In this document: positions 1 through 7,578 of the stretch, piece after piece
Layout of the letters: each line of letters begins with the position of its first letter
Position numbering within the stretch: position 1 is the stretch's first letter
DNA from: Prevotellaceae bacterium UBA3646
GTDB taxonomy: Bacteria; Bacteroidota; Bacteroidia; Bacteroidales; Bacteroidaceae
Reading direction: 5' to 3'
Length of the DNA stretch: 14,862 nt
Assembly (NCBI GenBank): GCA_002373535.1
Contig: DFKL01000110.1
Coordinates: 1-14,862, forward strand
Translations under genes and position numbers: made by a program
The notes under the pieces: model-generated
What the model saw: only the letters and a program-made list of their open reading frames with translations
Told to the model about the DNA's origin: nothing
Databases searched by the model: none

Positions 1-738
1 GCGTGGATTGCCTGTGGTGACACTGCGCATGCCCATGGTACGGCCTCCGGTGTAGCGGTTGTTGTATATGGCATTGGCGTTGCGTACGCTCATGGTGCGG
101 TATCCGATGCCTACGTAACCGGGGTGCCAGTATCTGGCAGGACGCCACGAACAGCCCCAGCCGAAGCCTACGCTCCAGGTACAACCCCAGCCGACGGAGC
201 ACCATCCGCCTACATAGACGGGACGGTACCATGGATCCCAGAACCAGGGGTCGTAATACCATGGGTCGTAGATATAGGCTACGCGATCCCAATACCATGG
301 GTCGTAGTAGCGTATGCCGCGGAAGCGTGCCAGACGTGTGCTGTAGTAGAACTCGTCGGCCTCGCCATCGTGGTAGCCGCGTGCATAGCCGTCGTCGTAG
401 CCAAGGTCGTAGAGGCTGCTCTGCCTGCGGCTCTTACTGGCGTACCGGGCTGTGTCGGCGGCAGTGGTGTCCGTGACAGTGGTGCGGCGGCCTCGGCGAT
501 TGTATTCGTCTACATCGCGCAGGGCTCCAGTATGATAGTCGGCCTCGCCGGTGGAGGGCCGGGCATCGTCGTACTCCACGACTACGTTGCGTGTTTTCTG
601 TGGTACTTCCGTCTTGACGGCCTTCGCTTTCTTGCTGCGTGCGCCGAAGTACATCTCGTCATCATCATCCTGTGCCATGAGTGCTACGGTCGGCAGGATG
701 ACTGCCATCATTGCTAAGATAAATGATTTTCGTGCCAT
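1..738 (-). CDS. Secreted Tyr/Trp/Asp/Pro-rich Bacteroidales protein of unknown function (C-terminus outside window)
   Basis: An uninterrupted frame of 246 codons runs from an ATG at 738 to the window edge, so the C-terminus is missing. Residues 1-22 look like a Sec signal peptide: MARK, a hydrophobic core, then ALMA before QDDDD. The mature part starts acidic and continues with a basic Lys/Arg stretch (about 33-50) and a DVDEYNRRG motif (75-83), which I recall from uncharacterised Bacteroidales exported proteins. A segment rich in YDDGY/GYHDG follows (110-127). Residues 145-171 repeat DPWY/DPWF units, and 178-198 are rich in Gly, Trp and Cys (GGWC, GWGC, GWGC). No catalytic motif is visible. 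The product is probably periplasmic or surface-exposed. The three Cys could form disulfides or bind metal, which is inference. A TAnnTTTG box 30 nt upstream suggests its own promoter, separate from prmA. Function unknown. Confidence 0.8.
   Translation of the reverse strand, partial: MARKSFILAMMAVILPTVALMAQDDDDEMYFGARSKKAKAVKTEVPQKTRNVVVEYDDARPSTGEADYHTGALRDVDEYNRRGRRTTVTDTTAADTARYASKSRRQSSLYDLGYDDGYARGYHDGEADEFYYSTRLARFRGIRYYDPWYWDRVAYIYDPWYYDPWFWDPWYRPVYVGGWCSVGWGCTWSVGFGWGCSWRPARYWHPGYVGIGYRTMSVRNANAIYNNRYTGGRTMGMRSVTTGNPR
255..306 (-). repeat. Direct repeat encoding YDPWY units
   Basis: The 16-base string aataccatgggtcgta occurs at 255-270 and again at 291-306, a 36-nt (12-codon) period. 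A diverged third copy (gtaccatggatccca) lies at 226-240. Read on the minus strand, the copies encode the YDPWY/DPWY units of the secreted protein. The repeat is in frame, so it points to local duplication inside the gene. Confidence 0.75.
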
Positions 739-767
739 AGTATTGTCGTTTTTGTGTTTGTCTGAGG

Positions 768-775
768 CAAATATA
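768..775 (-). promoter_or_regulatory. Candidate Bacteroidota -7 box for the secreted aromatic-rich protein
   Basis: The minus-strand sequence TATATTTG matches the Bacteroidota -7 consensus TAnnTTTG and ends 29 nt before the ATG at 738. I see no TTTG at the usual -33 distance, so the call rests on the -7 box and its position. Confidence 0.45.
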
Positions 776-803
776 CTGCTTTTGCATGTATCGTGTACGG
801 GTG

Positions 804-826
804 TTTTCCTAAAACGGGTAGGAAAA
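804..826 (-). repeat. Perfect 8-bp inverted repeat downstream of prmA
   Basis: TTTTCCTA at 804-811 and TAGGAAAA at 819-826 are exact reverse complements around a 7-nt spacer. The repeat starts about 20 nt past the prmA stop and lies upstream of the next promoter box, as expected for the end of the operon. No U-tract follows the stem in the direction of transcription, so it is a weak intrinsic terminator at best. It could also be a 3'-end stabiliser or a protein-binding site. Confidence 0.5.
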
Positions 827-846
827 TTCCCTTTGTGTGTCTGGTG

Positions 847-1710
847 CTATAGGTTTTTGTGCAACAGGAGCATTGCCCATCCTTCGTCCACATGCCTTGC
901 CTGGGGTGTGAAGCCGTGCTGAGCGGCATTGTGGATCAGGGTGTCGGCGTCTGTGTCGTAGAACCCGCTGAGGAGCATGTGACCGCCCGGACGGACGTGG
1001 GGGGCGAAGCGCGGCATGTCGGCGAGGAGTATGTTGAGGTTGATATTGGCAATTATCAGATCGGCCGGCCGTGACAGTATGGAGGAATCTCCCTGGCATA
1101 CCCGGACATTGTCTATGTCGTTGAGGCGGAGGTTGTCCTGTGCGTTGCGTACGCTCCACTCGTCTATGTCGTAGGCTAAGATACCGGCGGCTCCCAGCCT
1201 GCTGCACATGATGGAGAGGATGCCTGTGCCCGTGCCTGCGTCGATGACGTGCTTGCCTGTCAGGTTCATCCCGAGCAACTGGCGCAGTATCATGCGTGTC
1301 GTCTGGTGGCTGCCTGTGCCGAATGCCTGGCGGGGATTGATAATGATGTCGTAGCGTGCCTGTGGCACGTCGGCATGCCGTGTGTCGTGTATGCAGACGA
1401 GGTTTTTGTCTGTGTCGTGGCTGTCGGTGAGTATGATTGGGCTGAAGCCTTCTTCCTCCCATCGTGTGTTCCAGTCTTCGTAGGCTGCGGGGGTGACGGT
1501 GTATGTTATATGTGTGCCCTGGAGGGGGAAGTCGGATATCACACCATCTACGGACTGCCGGCTGTATTGTGGCTGCTGTACCCACGCGTTGATGCCGTAC
1601 GGAGTGTCCTCGAACGCCTCGAAACCGCAGTCGGCAAGCAGGGCGCCGAGAATGTCTGCCGCTATCTGGCTGAGTGGGGTTATGGTAAACTGCGCCTCGT
1701 AGTATTTCAT
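847..1710 (-). CDS. prmA: Ribosomal protein L11 methyltransferase
   Basis: This class I SAM-dependent methyltransferase adds methyl groups to ribosomal protein L11 in the cytoplasm. With the start used here (287 residues), the family signature NPRQAFGTGSHQTT is at 125-138. The SAM-binding motif I, VIDAGTGTGILSI, is at 155-167, the acidic motif II at about 180-183 (YDID), and the catalytic-loop motif IIANINLNIL at 219-228. The frame extends 13 codons further, to an ATG at 1749 directly after the preceding stop. I prefer the ATG at 1710 because its product begins MKYYEAQFT, which matches the usual N-terminus of Bacteroidales PrmA. It is the last gene of the operon, after the LolC/E-like permease. 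Length and motifs are normal. Confidence 0.93.
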   Translation of the reverse strand: MKYYEAQFTITPLSQIAADILGALLADCGFEAFEDTPYGINAWVQQPQYSRQSVDGVISDFPLQGTHITYTVTPAAYEDWNTRWEEEGFSPIILTDSHDTDKNLVCIHDTRHADVPQARYDIIINPRQAFGTGSHQTTRMILRQLLGMNLTGKHVIDAGTGTGILSIMCSRLGAAGILAYDIDEWSVRNAQDNLRLNDIDNVRVCQGDSSILSRPADLIIANINLNILLADMPRFAPHVRPGGHMLLSGFYDTDADTLIHNAAQHGFTPQARHVDEGWAMLLLHKNL

Positions 1711-1749
1711 GTTGATATATTGGGTGTTGCGCCTTGTGGGGTGAAGCAT

Positions 1750-2985
1750 TTATTCAAACCTGATACTGTTGGCCGGCATTATCTTGCTTATGACGTAGCT
1801 GGGAAGTACTAGTACCAGGACGCATATCACGAACGTGGTTGCATTGACGATGAGTATCTGTGTCCATGGGAAGCTGACCGGCACGGCTGAGAGGTAGTAG
1901 TCGGCCGGGTTGAGACGGACTATCGAAGTGTATCTCTGCAGGCACAGGAGTGTAAGGGCTACGGCATTGCCTATGACTATCCCGCGGACGACTATCATGG
2001 CGCTGAGGTAGAGGAACAGGCGGCGCAGCTGGGCGTTGGTGGCCCCCATTGCCTTCATTATGCCGATAAACTGTGTACGCCCGAGTATGATGATAAGCAG
2101 GCCGCTGACCATGGTGACGCATGCCACGCATATCATAAGTATAAGGATGGCCGTGACATTGGTATCGAGCAGGGTGAGCCAGGAGAATATCTGTGGATAC
2201 ATTTCCCTGACGGTGGGGCTGGCGTAATACTGGCCATTGGGGTCTGTGAGCCTGAGGACGACGCGTCCCACCTGGACGGCGACGTCGTTAAGGTTGCGGT
2301 AGTCTGTGAGGATAATCTCGGCTCCGCTGTATGTGTCGGGTGGCAGGTGCGATATGCCTTGCACGCTGCGTACGTCAGCAAACACGAGGTTGTCGTCGAA
2401 GTCGCTCATATAGGTGTTGAATATGCCTGCGACTACATAGCGGCGTGCGCGAAGGTGGTCGGCAAAGAAATATGCATATACGCGGTCGCCGGTGTCGAGT
2501 TCAAGGGCGTCGGCCGTGCGCCTGGAGACGAGGATGCTGTCCGAGGGTGTCCGGCCCTCTCCGAACCGTGGTATGCGGCCGCTGACGATACTGTTGCGGA
2601 TGAAGGTGAGGTCGTACTCGCGACCTACGCCACGGAGGACTGTGCCGCGAAATGCAGTGCCGGTCTTGAACATTCCGGTCTGCAGTGCGTATCGCTGCAC
2701 GCGGACGACTCCGGGTATTGCACGGAGTTGGCGTACGAGGCTGTCGGTTATCTGTATGGGCTCTGATGTGGTACCGGTCATGCTCTTGGCGTTGATGACG
2801 TTGACATAACCGCCGAGGCTTGCCACCTTGCGCCGTACTTCCTGCTGGAAACCGAGGGCTATAGAGAGGCTCATGACCATGACCATGACGCCGATGGCGA
2901 CTCCTGCCGTGGCGATACGTACGGCTGATACGGATATGCGGTCACCACCTGCGTGTCTGTATAGTCTTCTGGCTATGGATAGCAT
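1750..2985 (-). CDS. LolC/LolE-type ABC transporter permease (FtsX fold)
   Basis: A 411-residue inner-membrane permease. Its topology is typical of the LolC/LolE/MacB type: one membrane segment near the N-terminus (about 25-47), a large periplasmic domain (about 48-270), then three membrane segments (about 276-300, 325-350 and 380-402). The cytoplasmic stretch FIGIMKAMGATNAQLRRLF is the coupling motif of FtsX-fold permeases, and the C-terminus MPANSIRFE resembles the end of Lol permeases. Family members release outer-membrane lipoproteins, or export other substrates, with a LolD-like ATPase. No ATPase gene is visible in this window, so the partner must be encoded elsewhere. The gene begins 24 nt after the aminotransferase stop and ends directly before the prmA reading frame. 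The substrate cannot be read from the sequence. Confidence 0.85.
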   Translation of the reverse strand: MLSIARRLYRHAGGDRISVSAVRIATAGVAIGVMVMVMSLSIALGFQQEVRRKVASLGGYVNVINAKSMTGTTSEPIQITDSLVRQLRAIPGVVRVQRYALQTGMFKTGTAFRGTVLRGVGREYDLTFIRNSIVSGRIPRFGEGRTPSDSILVSRRTADALELDTGDRVYAYFFADHLRARRYVVAGIFNTYMSDFDDNLVFADVRSVQGISHLPPDTYSGAEIILTDYRNLNDVAVQVGRVVLRLTDPNGQYYASPTVREMYPQIFSWLTLLDTNVTAILILMICVACVTMVSGLLIIILGRTQFIGIMKAMGATNAQLRRLFLYLSAMIVVRGIVIGNAVALTLLCLQRYTSIVRLNPADYYLSAVPVSFPWTQILIVNATTFVICVLVLVLPSYVISKIMPANSIRFE

Positions 2986-3009
2986 CCTGTGTATCTGTGT
3001 ATGTGTTTT

Positions 3010-4209
3010 CTATTCCGTGCGGCCCGGATAGGCTTCCAGTGCCTTGCGCAGGACGAAGAGTGCGCGCACGAGGTCGTCCTTCTTGAGGACGTAGGCGAGT
3101 CGTACCTGGTTGTACCCTGCACCTGGCGTTGTGTAGAATCCTGCCGCCGGTGCCATCATTATGGTCTCGCCTTCGTACTGGAAGTCAGAGAGGCACCAGG
3201 CGCAGAACTTCTCGGCATCGTCCACCGGCAGCTTGGCTACGGTGTAGAATGCCCCCATGGGTATCGGGCTGTATACACCGGGGATACGGTTGAGGCCGTC
3301 TATGAGGCACTTGCGGCGCTCGACGTACTCGTCGTATACCTCGCGGCTGTATTCCTCGGGTTCGTCCAGCGATGCCTCGGCTGCTATCTGGCCGATAAGC
3401 GGCGGGGAGAGGCGTGCCTGGCAGAATTTCATGACGGCCTTGCGTACCTCGGTGTTCTTGGTTATGAGGGCACCGATACGTATGCCGCACTCGCTGTAGC
3501 GCTTTGAGACGGAGTCGATCAAGACGACATTGTTTTCAATTCCTTCCAGATGGCAGGCGCTGATGTATGGCGATCCGGTGTAGATGAACTCGCGGTATAC
3601 CTCGTCACTGAACAGATAGAGGTCGTATTTCCTGACAAGGTCGCGTATCTGGTTCATCTCGCGCCGCGTATACAGGTAACCTGTGGGGTTGTTGGGGTTA
3701 CAGATGAGGATGGCCCGGGTACGCTCGTTGATAAGCTCCTCGAACTTCTCTACCTTGGGCAAGGAGAATCCTTCCTCGATAGTGGTGGCTATCGTGCGGA
3801 TGACTGCGCCTGCCGAAATGGCAAATGCCATGTAATTGGCATACGCAGGCTCGGGAACGATAATCTCGTCTCCGGGATTGAGGCATGCCAGGAAGGAGAA
3901 GAGGACGGCTTCGCTTCCGCCACTGGTGATGATGATATCGTCGGCGGTGAGGTTTATGTTGTAGGTTTCGTAATACCTGACGAGTTTCTTGCGATATGAC
4001 AGGTAGCCCTGGGAGGGGCTGTATTCCAGGATCTTGCGGTCGATGTTGCGTATCGCATCCAGGGCTGCACGGGGGGTGGGCAGGTCGGGCTGTCCTATGT
4101 TGAGATGATAGACGTGGACTCCTCTTTCCTTGGCGGCAAATGCCAATGGTGCCAGTTTGCGAATTGGTGACTCGGGCATCTCGCGGCCCCTGACTGATAT
4201 CTGTGGCAT
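3010..4209 (-). CDS. PLP-dependent class I/II aminotransferase
   Basis: A fold-type I, AspB-like aminotransferase of 399 residues. The N-terminus is typical: MPESPIRKLAPLA, then HLNIGQPDLPTP at about 35-46. NPNNPTG at 171-177 is the conserved cofactor and substrate loop, and the Asp of SDEVY (about 202) should contact the PLP ring nitrogen. Lys236 in SVSKRYSECGIRIG forms the Schiff base with PLP. An Arg in NQVRLAYV near the C-terminus is the expected carboxylate ligand. These features fix the class but not the amino-acid substrate; aspartate or an aromatic amino acid are both possible. The ATG is 3 nt downstream of the preceding stop, so translation is probably coupled. I infer that it is a housekeeping enzyme and see no functional link to its neighbours. 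Confidence 0.9.
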   Translation of the reverse strand: MPQISVRGREMPESPIRKLAPLAFAAKERGVHVYHLNIGQPDLPTPRAALDAIRNIDRKILEYSPSQGYLSYRKKLVRYYETYNINLTADDIIITSGGSEAVLFSFLACLNPGDEIIVPEPAYANYMAFAISAGAVIRTIATTIEEGFSLPKVEKFEELINERTRAILICNPNNPTGYLYTRREMNQIRDLVRKYDLYLFSDEVYREFIYTGSPYISACHLEGIENNVVLIDSVSKRYSECGIRIGALITKNTEVRKAVMKFCQARLSPPLIGQIAAEASLDEPEEYSREVYDEYVERRKCLIDGLNRIPGVYSPIPMGAFYTVAKLPVDDAEKFCAWCLSDFQYEGETIMMAPAAGFYTTPGAGYNQVRLAYVLKKDDLVRALFVLRKALEAYPGRTE

Positions 4210-4212
4210 ATA

Positions 4213-5442
4213 CTAATATTGTTGTTTCGTGAAAAAATAGTATGCCCAGTATGTTCCGCCATACATGTCAAGGCATGTCTTGCGCTGCTGGCATGGGTCA
4301 CTGGCGTTCTTGGACATAATCTGTAGGAAGTCGGTAATGGCGGTTGTTATCTCTTCGTCCTCGAGCACCTGTCCGACATTGACGTGCCTGCGTTGTGCCA
4401 ATATATATGCTTCGCGGTAGTGGCGAGGCATGGTGTCGCTGACAGTGTAGAAGCGGGGAAGTTCGGTGACGAACTTGCCGAGTCTCCGGTCCAGTAGCAG
4501 GGAACAGAGGTAGTAGTCTGCAAGTGGCTGTATGTCTGGTGACGGATGTCTTGCCTGTGTGGTGTCGGCAATTGTCTGCAGGCGCTTCCCGACTGCTTTT
4601 TCCAGAAAACGCGAAGTCGCAATCCTTGCTCCTGGCATGACGGTGGCATGTATGTGCCTGGCTACCATGTGTGGAGCTTGGTAGAGACGGCTGGCCAGGG
4701 TGGTGTCGGGGACAAGGCTCTCGCTGCCTGTAAGTCCAGGCTGGGAGAAGAGTTCGTCGGCAAGACGGCCTTCGAGGCTGAGTGCAAGGGCGTGCATAGC
4801 GGTGATATTGCGGTTCTGCACGGTATTGTCGGTCGCGACATCCAGGGCTTCGTGTATATCTCCGTACCGCATGAGTCTCTCGACGTATAACTGGTCATGC
4901 AGTTCCCTGTCATGGTTTGATACTATCATGGAAAAGCATATCCCTATGCCGAGTATCAGTGCATTGCTGCCAAGGTAATGTGGCAGTGTATGGTGCTCTG
5001 CGTGATTTTCGCGTAATGTCAGCGTCACCAGGCACGTGGCTATGGATATGAGCATCATTAGGATTACCAGCACGACAGGCATATGTATGTCCGGCTCGTT
5101 TATGCCGTTCATCCTCATTCCAGTAAGCATTCCCAGTATCACGAAGGACGGCAGGGTGGCGACGGCCTTGAGGCGGATGGGGAACGAGAAGAAATGCAGG
5201 AGCAATACTGCCGGCAATGCCGACAGCAATGTGCCGAGTATGGATGAGATGATGATGGACTCGAGTGTCTCTCCTCCACTGGTGACATGGTGTGCCAATA
5301 CTACGATGTCCCGCTGCACTATAATGTACATGTACAGCGAATAGGCTACAAAACACAACACGCAAGCTACCGTGAGGAAACTTGCGATTCGTTGTGTGCT
5401 ATGGTAGTAGTACCTCAATCCTTGATCATTCTCAGGACGCAT
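4213..5442 (-). CDS. Five-span membrane protein, DUF6057-like
   Basis: A 409-residue protein with two halves. The N-terminal half has about five predicted membrane helices (roughly 20-43, 63-87, 93-110, 121-143 and 158-176). The soluble half (about 177-409) is rich in short helices that look like TPR-type or alpha-solenoid pairs. RNITAMHALALSLEGRLAD (211-229), LPRFYTVSDTMPRHYREA (328-345) and the near-terminal TYWAYYFF resemble what I remember of the Bacteroidota DUF6057 family, although this protein seems shorter than most members. I see no enzymatic motif. The ATG at 5442 lies inside the 3' end of glgB, a 28-nt overlap in another frame that suggests translational coupling. The next in-frame ATG would cut into the first helix. 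Function unknown. Confidence 0.75.
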   Translation of the reverse strand: MRPENDQGLRYYYHSTQRIASFLTVACVLCFVAYSLYMYIIVQRDIVVLAHHVTSGGETLESIIISSILGTLLSALPAVLLLHFFSFPIRLKAVATLPSFVILGMLTGMRMNGINEPDIHMPVVLVILMMLISIATCLVTLTLRENHAEHHTLPHYLGSNALILGIGICFSMIVSNHDRELHDQLYVERLMRYGDIHEALDVATDNTVQNRNITAMHALALSLEGRLADELFSQPGLTGSESLVPDTTLASRLYQAPHMVARHIHATVMPGARIATSRFLEKAVGKRLQTIADTTQARHPSPDIQPLADYYLCSLLLDRRLGKFVTELPRFYTVSDTMPRHYREAYILAQRRHVNVGQVLEDEEITTAITDFLQIMSKNASDPCQQRKTCLDMYGGTYWAYYFFTKQQY

Positions 5443-7562
5443 GCGCTACGTGCTGGTAGGTAGAGTTTCAACCATCCCTTGCCGTCGCGTGCCAATTCGC
5501 GATCATATATCGTCAGGTGACGCAGACTGTCGTCGTTGAAGCCTTTACCGCCGAACTTGACATCGTCTGTGTTGAGCAGGTACTGATACGTACCGGCCTT
5601 GACCATGAAGCCGTAGTCTGCATAGCTGCGGAAGGGGCTGAAGTTAAAGAAGAACAGCAGCTCGCCACGCTGGAATGCATATACCTGGTCTCCGTCGTTG
5701 TGCCATATCTCGGTCACATGGGTCTTGTGCATATCCTTCTCGCTCTTGATGACCTTGAGCATGTATCTGTCGAAATCTCCCAGATAGTGATAGCACAGTT
5801 CCTTGTTGTCGACAAGGTTCCACTGGCGACGTGCGTACTTGTAGCTCCAGCCGTTGCCCTCGCGCGGAAAGTCTATCCATTCGGGGTGACCGAACTCGTT
5901 ACCCATAAAGTTGAGGTAGCCTCCGTTCATCGTACCGGCAGTGGCAAGGCGTATCATCTTGTGGAGTGCGATTCCGCGCTCGACGGTGTAATTCTCGTCT
6001 CCCTTCTTGAAGTGCCAATACATATCGGCATCTATAAGGCGGAAGATTATCGTCTTGTCTCCGACCAATGCCTGATCGTGGCTTTCGCAGTATGATATGG
6101 TCTTCTCGTCCGAGCGCCGGTTGGTCGTCTCCCACAGGATCGAGCTTGGTTTCCAGTCTTCGTCCTTGAGTTCCTTAATGACCTTTATCCAATAGTCCGG
6201 GATATTCATTGCCATGCGGTAGTTGAAACCATAGCCTCCGGCTTCGAACGTCGCGGCAAGGCCTGGCATTCCGCTTACTTCTTCGGCAATGGTGATGGCG
6301 TATCGGTTGTACTGGTGTATGAGGCTGTTGGCCAAGGTGAGATATACAATGGCATTGTCGTCCTGAGTGCCGTTGTAGTAGTCTCCGTATCCACAGAACG
6401 ACTGTCCCAGTCCATGGCTGTAATAGAGCATGGATGTCACGCCGTCGAAACGGAATCCGTCGAAATGGTATTCGTCGAGCCAGAACTTGCAGTTGCTCAA
6501 CAGGAAGTGGAGGACTTCGTTCTTGCCATAGTCGAAGCAAAGGCTGTCCCATGCAGGGTGTTCACGACGTTCTCCCTGGTAGAAGTACTGGAACGGGTCG
6601 CCGCAGAAATTGCCGAGGCCTTCCTGTTCGTTCTTGACTGCGTGTGAATGTACGATGTCCATTATCACAGCTATTCCCATCGAGTGTGCCTCGTCTATGA
6701 GGGCCCTGAGCTGCTCTGGTGTCCCGAAACGGCTGCTGGCGGCAAAGAACGAGCTTACGTGATAGCCGAAACTGCCATAGTAGGGATGCTCCTGAATGGC
6801 CATAATCTGGATACAGTTGTAGCCTGCGCGGTGTATGCGCGGCAGGACATTGACGCGAAACTCGTCATACGTTCCGACCTTCTCGGCATCTTGTGCCATT
6901 CCGATATGGCATTCGTATATAAGCAGCGGACTGGTGTTTGGTCTGAATCGGGATGTCTTCCAGACGTACTTCTCCTCCGGCTCCCAGACTTGTGCTGAGA
7001 AGATCTTGGTGTTCTCGTCCTGCACGACACGGCGCACCCATGCCGGAATACGTTCTCCCTGACCGCCTTCCCAGTGTACGCTAAGCTTGTAGAGGTCGCC
7101 ATGCTTGAGTGCTTTCTCCGGAAGGACAAGTTCCCAGTTGCCGGTACCCTTGATGCGCTTGAGTGCATAGTGGCCGTCCTCCTTCCATCCGGTAAAATCT
7201 CCGATCAGGTAGATGGAGGTGGCGTTTGGCGCCCACTCACGCAGAACCCATGAGCCATTGTCCTGCCTGTGCAGGCCAAAGTACAGATAGCCGGAAGCAA
7301 ACTCGCACAATGTCTGCGCACCGCCTTGTGTGAGTTCTGCAATCTTGTCTATAGCGGCCTGATGACGGCCGTTGATGGCTGTGGCATACTCGGCCAGATA
7401 CTTGTCGTTTCGTATAAGCCGCAGCACGGGCGGCTCATTGACTGCAGCTTCCTTGGCGGCAGCACTCTTTGTGCTTGCCTTCCTGACCGATGTCTTTTTC
7501 CTCGCTGTTGTGGCCTTTTTTGTACTTCTGACTGTAGAGGCTCCTGACTTCCTTGTAGCCAT
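5415..7562 (-). CDS. glgB: 1,4-alpha-glucan (glycogen) branching enzyme with basic N-terminal tail
   Basis: The enzyme cuts alpha-1,4-glucan chains and rejoins them through alpha-1,6 bonds, making glycogen branches in the cytoplasm. Its 715 residues contain a CBM48-type N-terminal module (about 90-200) and a GH13 barrel. Region I is DIVHSH (302-307) and region II is GFRFDGVTSM with nucleophile Asp373. Region III is the Glu pair of AEE (427-428), which includes the acid/base. Region IV is ESHDQ with His495 and Asp496. The sequence around regions I and II resembles eukaryotic branching enzymes (GH13_8) more than the E. coli type. Residues 1-37 carry 12 Lys/Arg and no Asp/Glu, an extension I do not expect in this family. 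The ATG is 16 nt after the MORN gene stop. A GTG at codon 46 is the alternative start. Confidence 0.95.
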   Translation of the reverse strand: MATRKSGASTVRSTKKATTARKKTSVRKASTKSAAAKEAAVNEPPVLRLIRNDKYLAEYATAINGRHQAAIDKIAELTQGGAQTLCEFASGYLYFGLHRQDNGSWVLREWAPNATSIYLIGDFTGWKEDGHYALKRIKGTGNWELVLPEKALKHGDLYKLSVHWEGGQGERIPAWVRRVVQDENTKIFSAQVWEPEEKYVWKTSRFRPNTSPLLIYECHIGMAQDAEKVGTYDEFRVNVLPRIHRAGYNCIQIMAIQEHPYYGSFGYHVSSFFAASSRFGTPEQLRALIDEAHSMGIAVIMDIVHSHAVKNEQEGLGNFCGDPFQYFYQGERREHPAWDSLCFDYGKNEVLHFLLSNCKFWLDEYHFDGFRFDGVTSMLYYSHGLGQSFCGYGDYYNGTQDDNAIVYLTLANSLIHQYNRYAITIAEEVSGMPGLAATFEAGGYGFNYRMAMNIPDYWIKVIKELKDEDWKPSSILWETTNRRSDEKTISYCESHDQALVGDKTIIFRLIDADMYWHFKKGDENYTVERGIALHKMIRLATAGTMNGGYLNFMGNEFGHPEWIDFPREGNGWSYKYARRQWNLVDNKELCYHYLGDFDRYMLKVIKSEKDMHKTHVTEIWHNDGDQVYAFQRGELLFFFNFSPFRSYADYGFMVKAGTYQYLLNTDDVKFGGKGFNDDSLRHLTIYDRELARDGKGWLKLYLPARSACVLRMIKD

Positions 7563-7578
7563 AATATAATTAATTAGT

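Noticed and set aside
124..717. Plus-strand open frame of 197 codons
   Set aside because: It lies opposite the secreted protein gene, which has a signal peptide, a promoter box and an unbroken frame to the edge. The plus-strand product has a composition typical of an antisense shadow.
809..1585. Second minus-strand frame of 258 codons over prmA
   Set aside because: It is rich in Arg, His and Pro, has no family motif, and overlaps the clear PrmA frame, which carries the complete methyltransferase motifs.
1711..1749. ATG at 1749 as the prmA start
   Set aside because: The 13 extra residues (MLHPTRRNTQYIN) do not fit the family N-terminus, while MKYYEAQFT at 1710 does.
1249..1812. Plus-strand frame of 187 codons across prmA and the permease gene end
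   Set aside because: It is antisense to two well-supported genes and crosses their boundary, with no recognisable domain.
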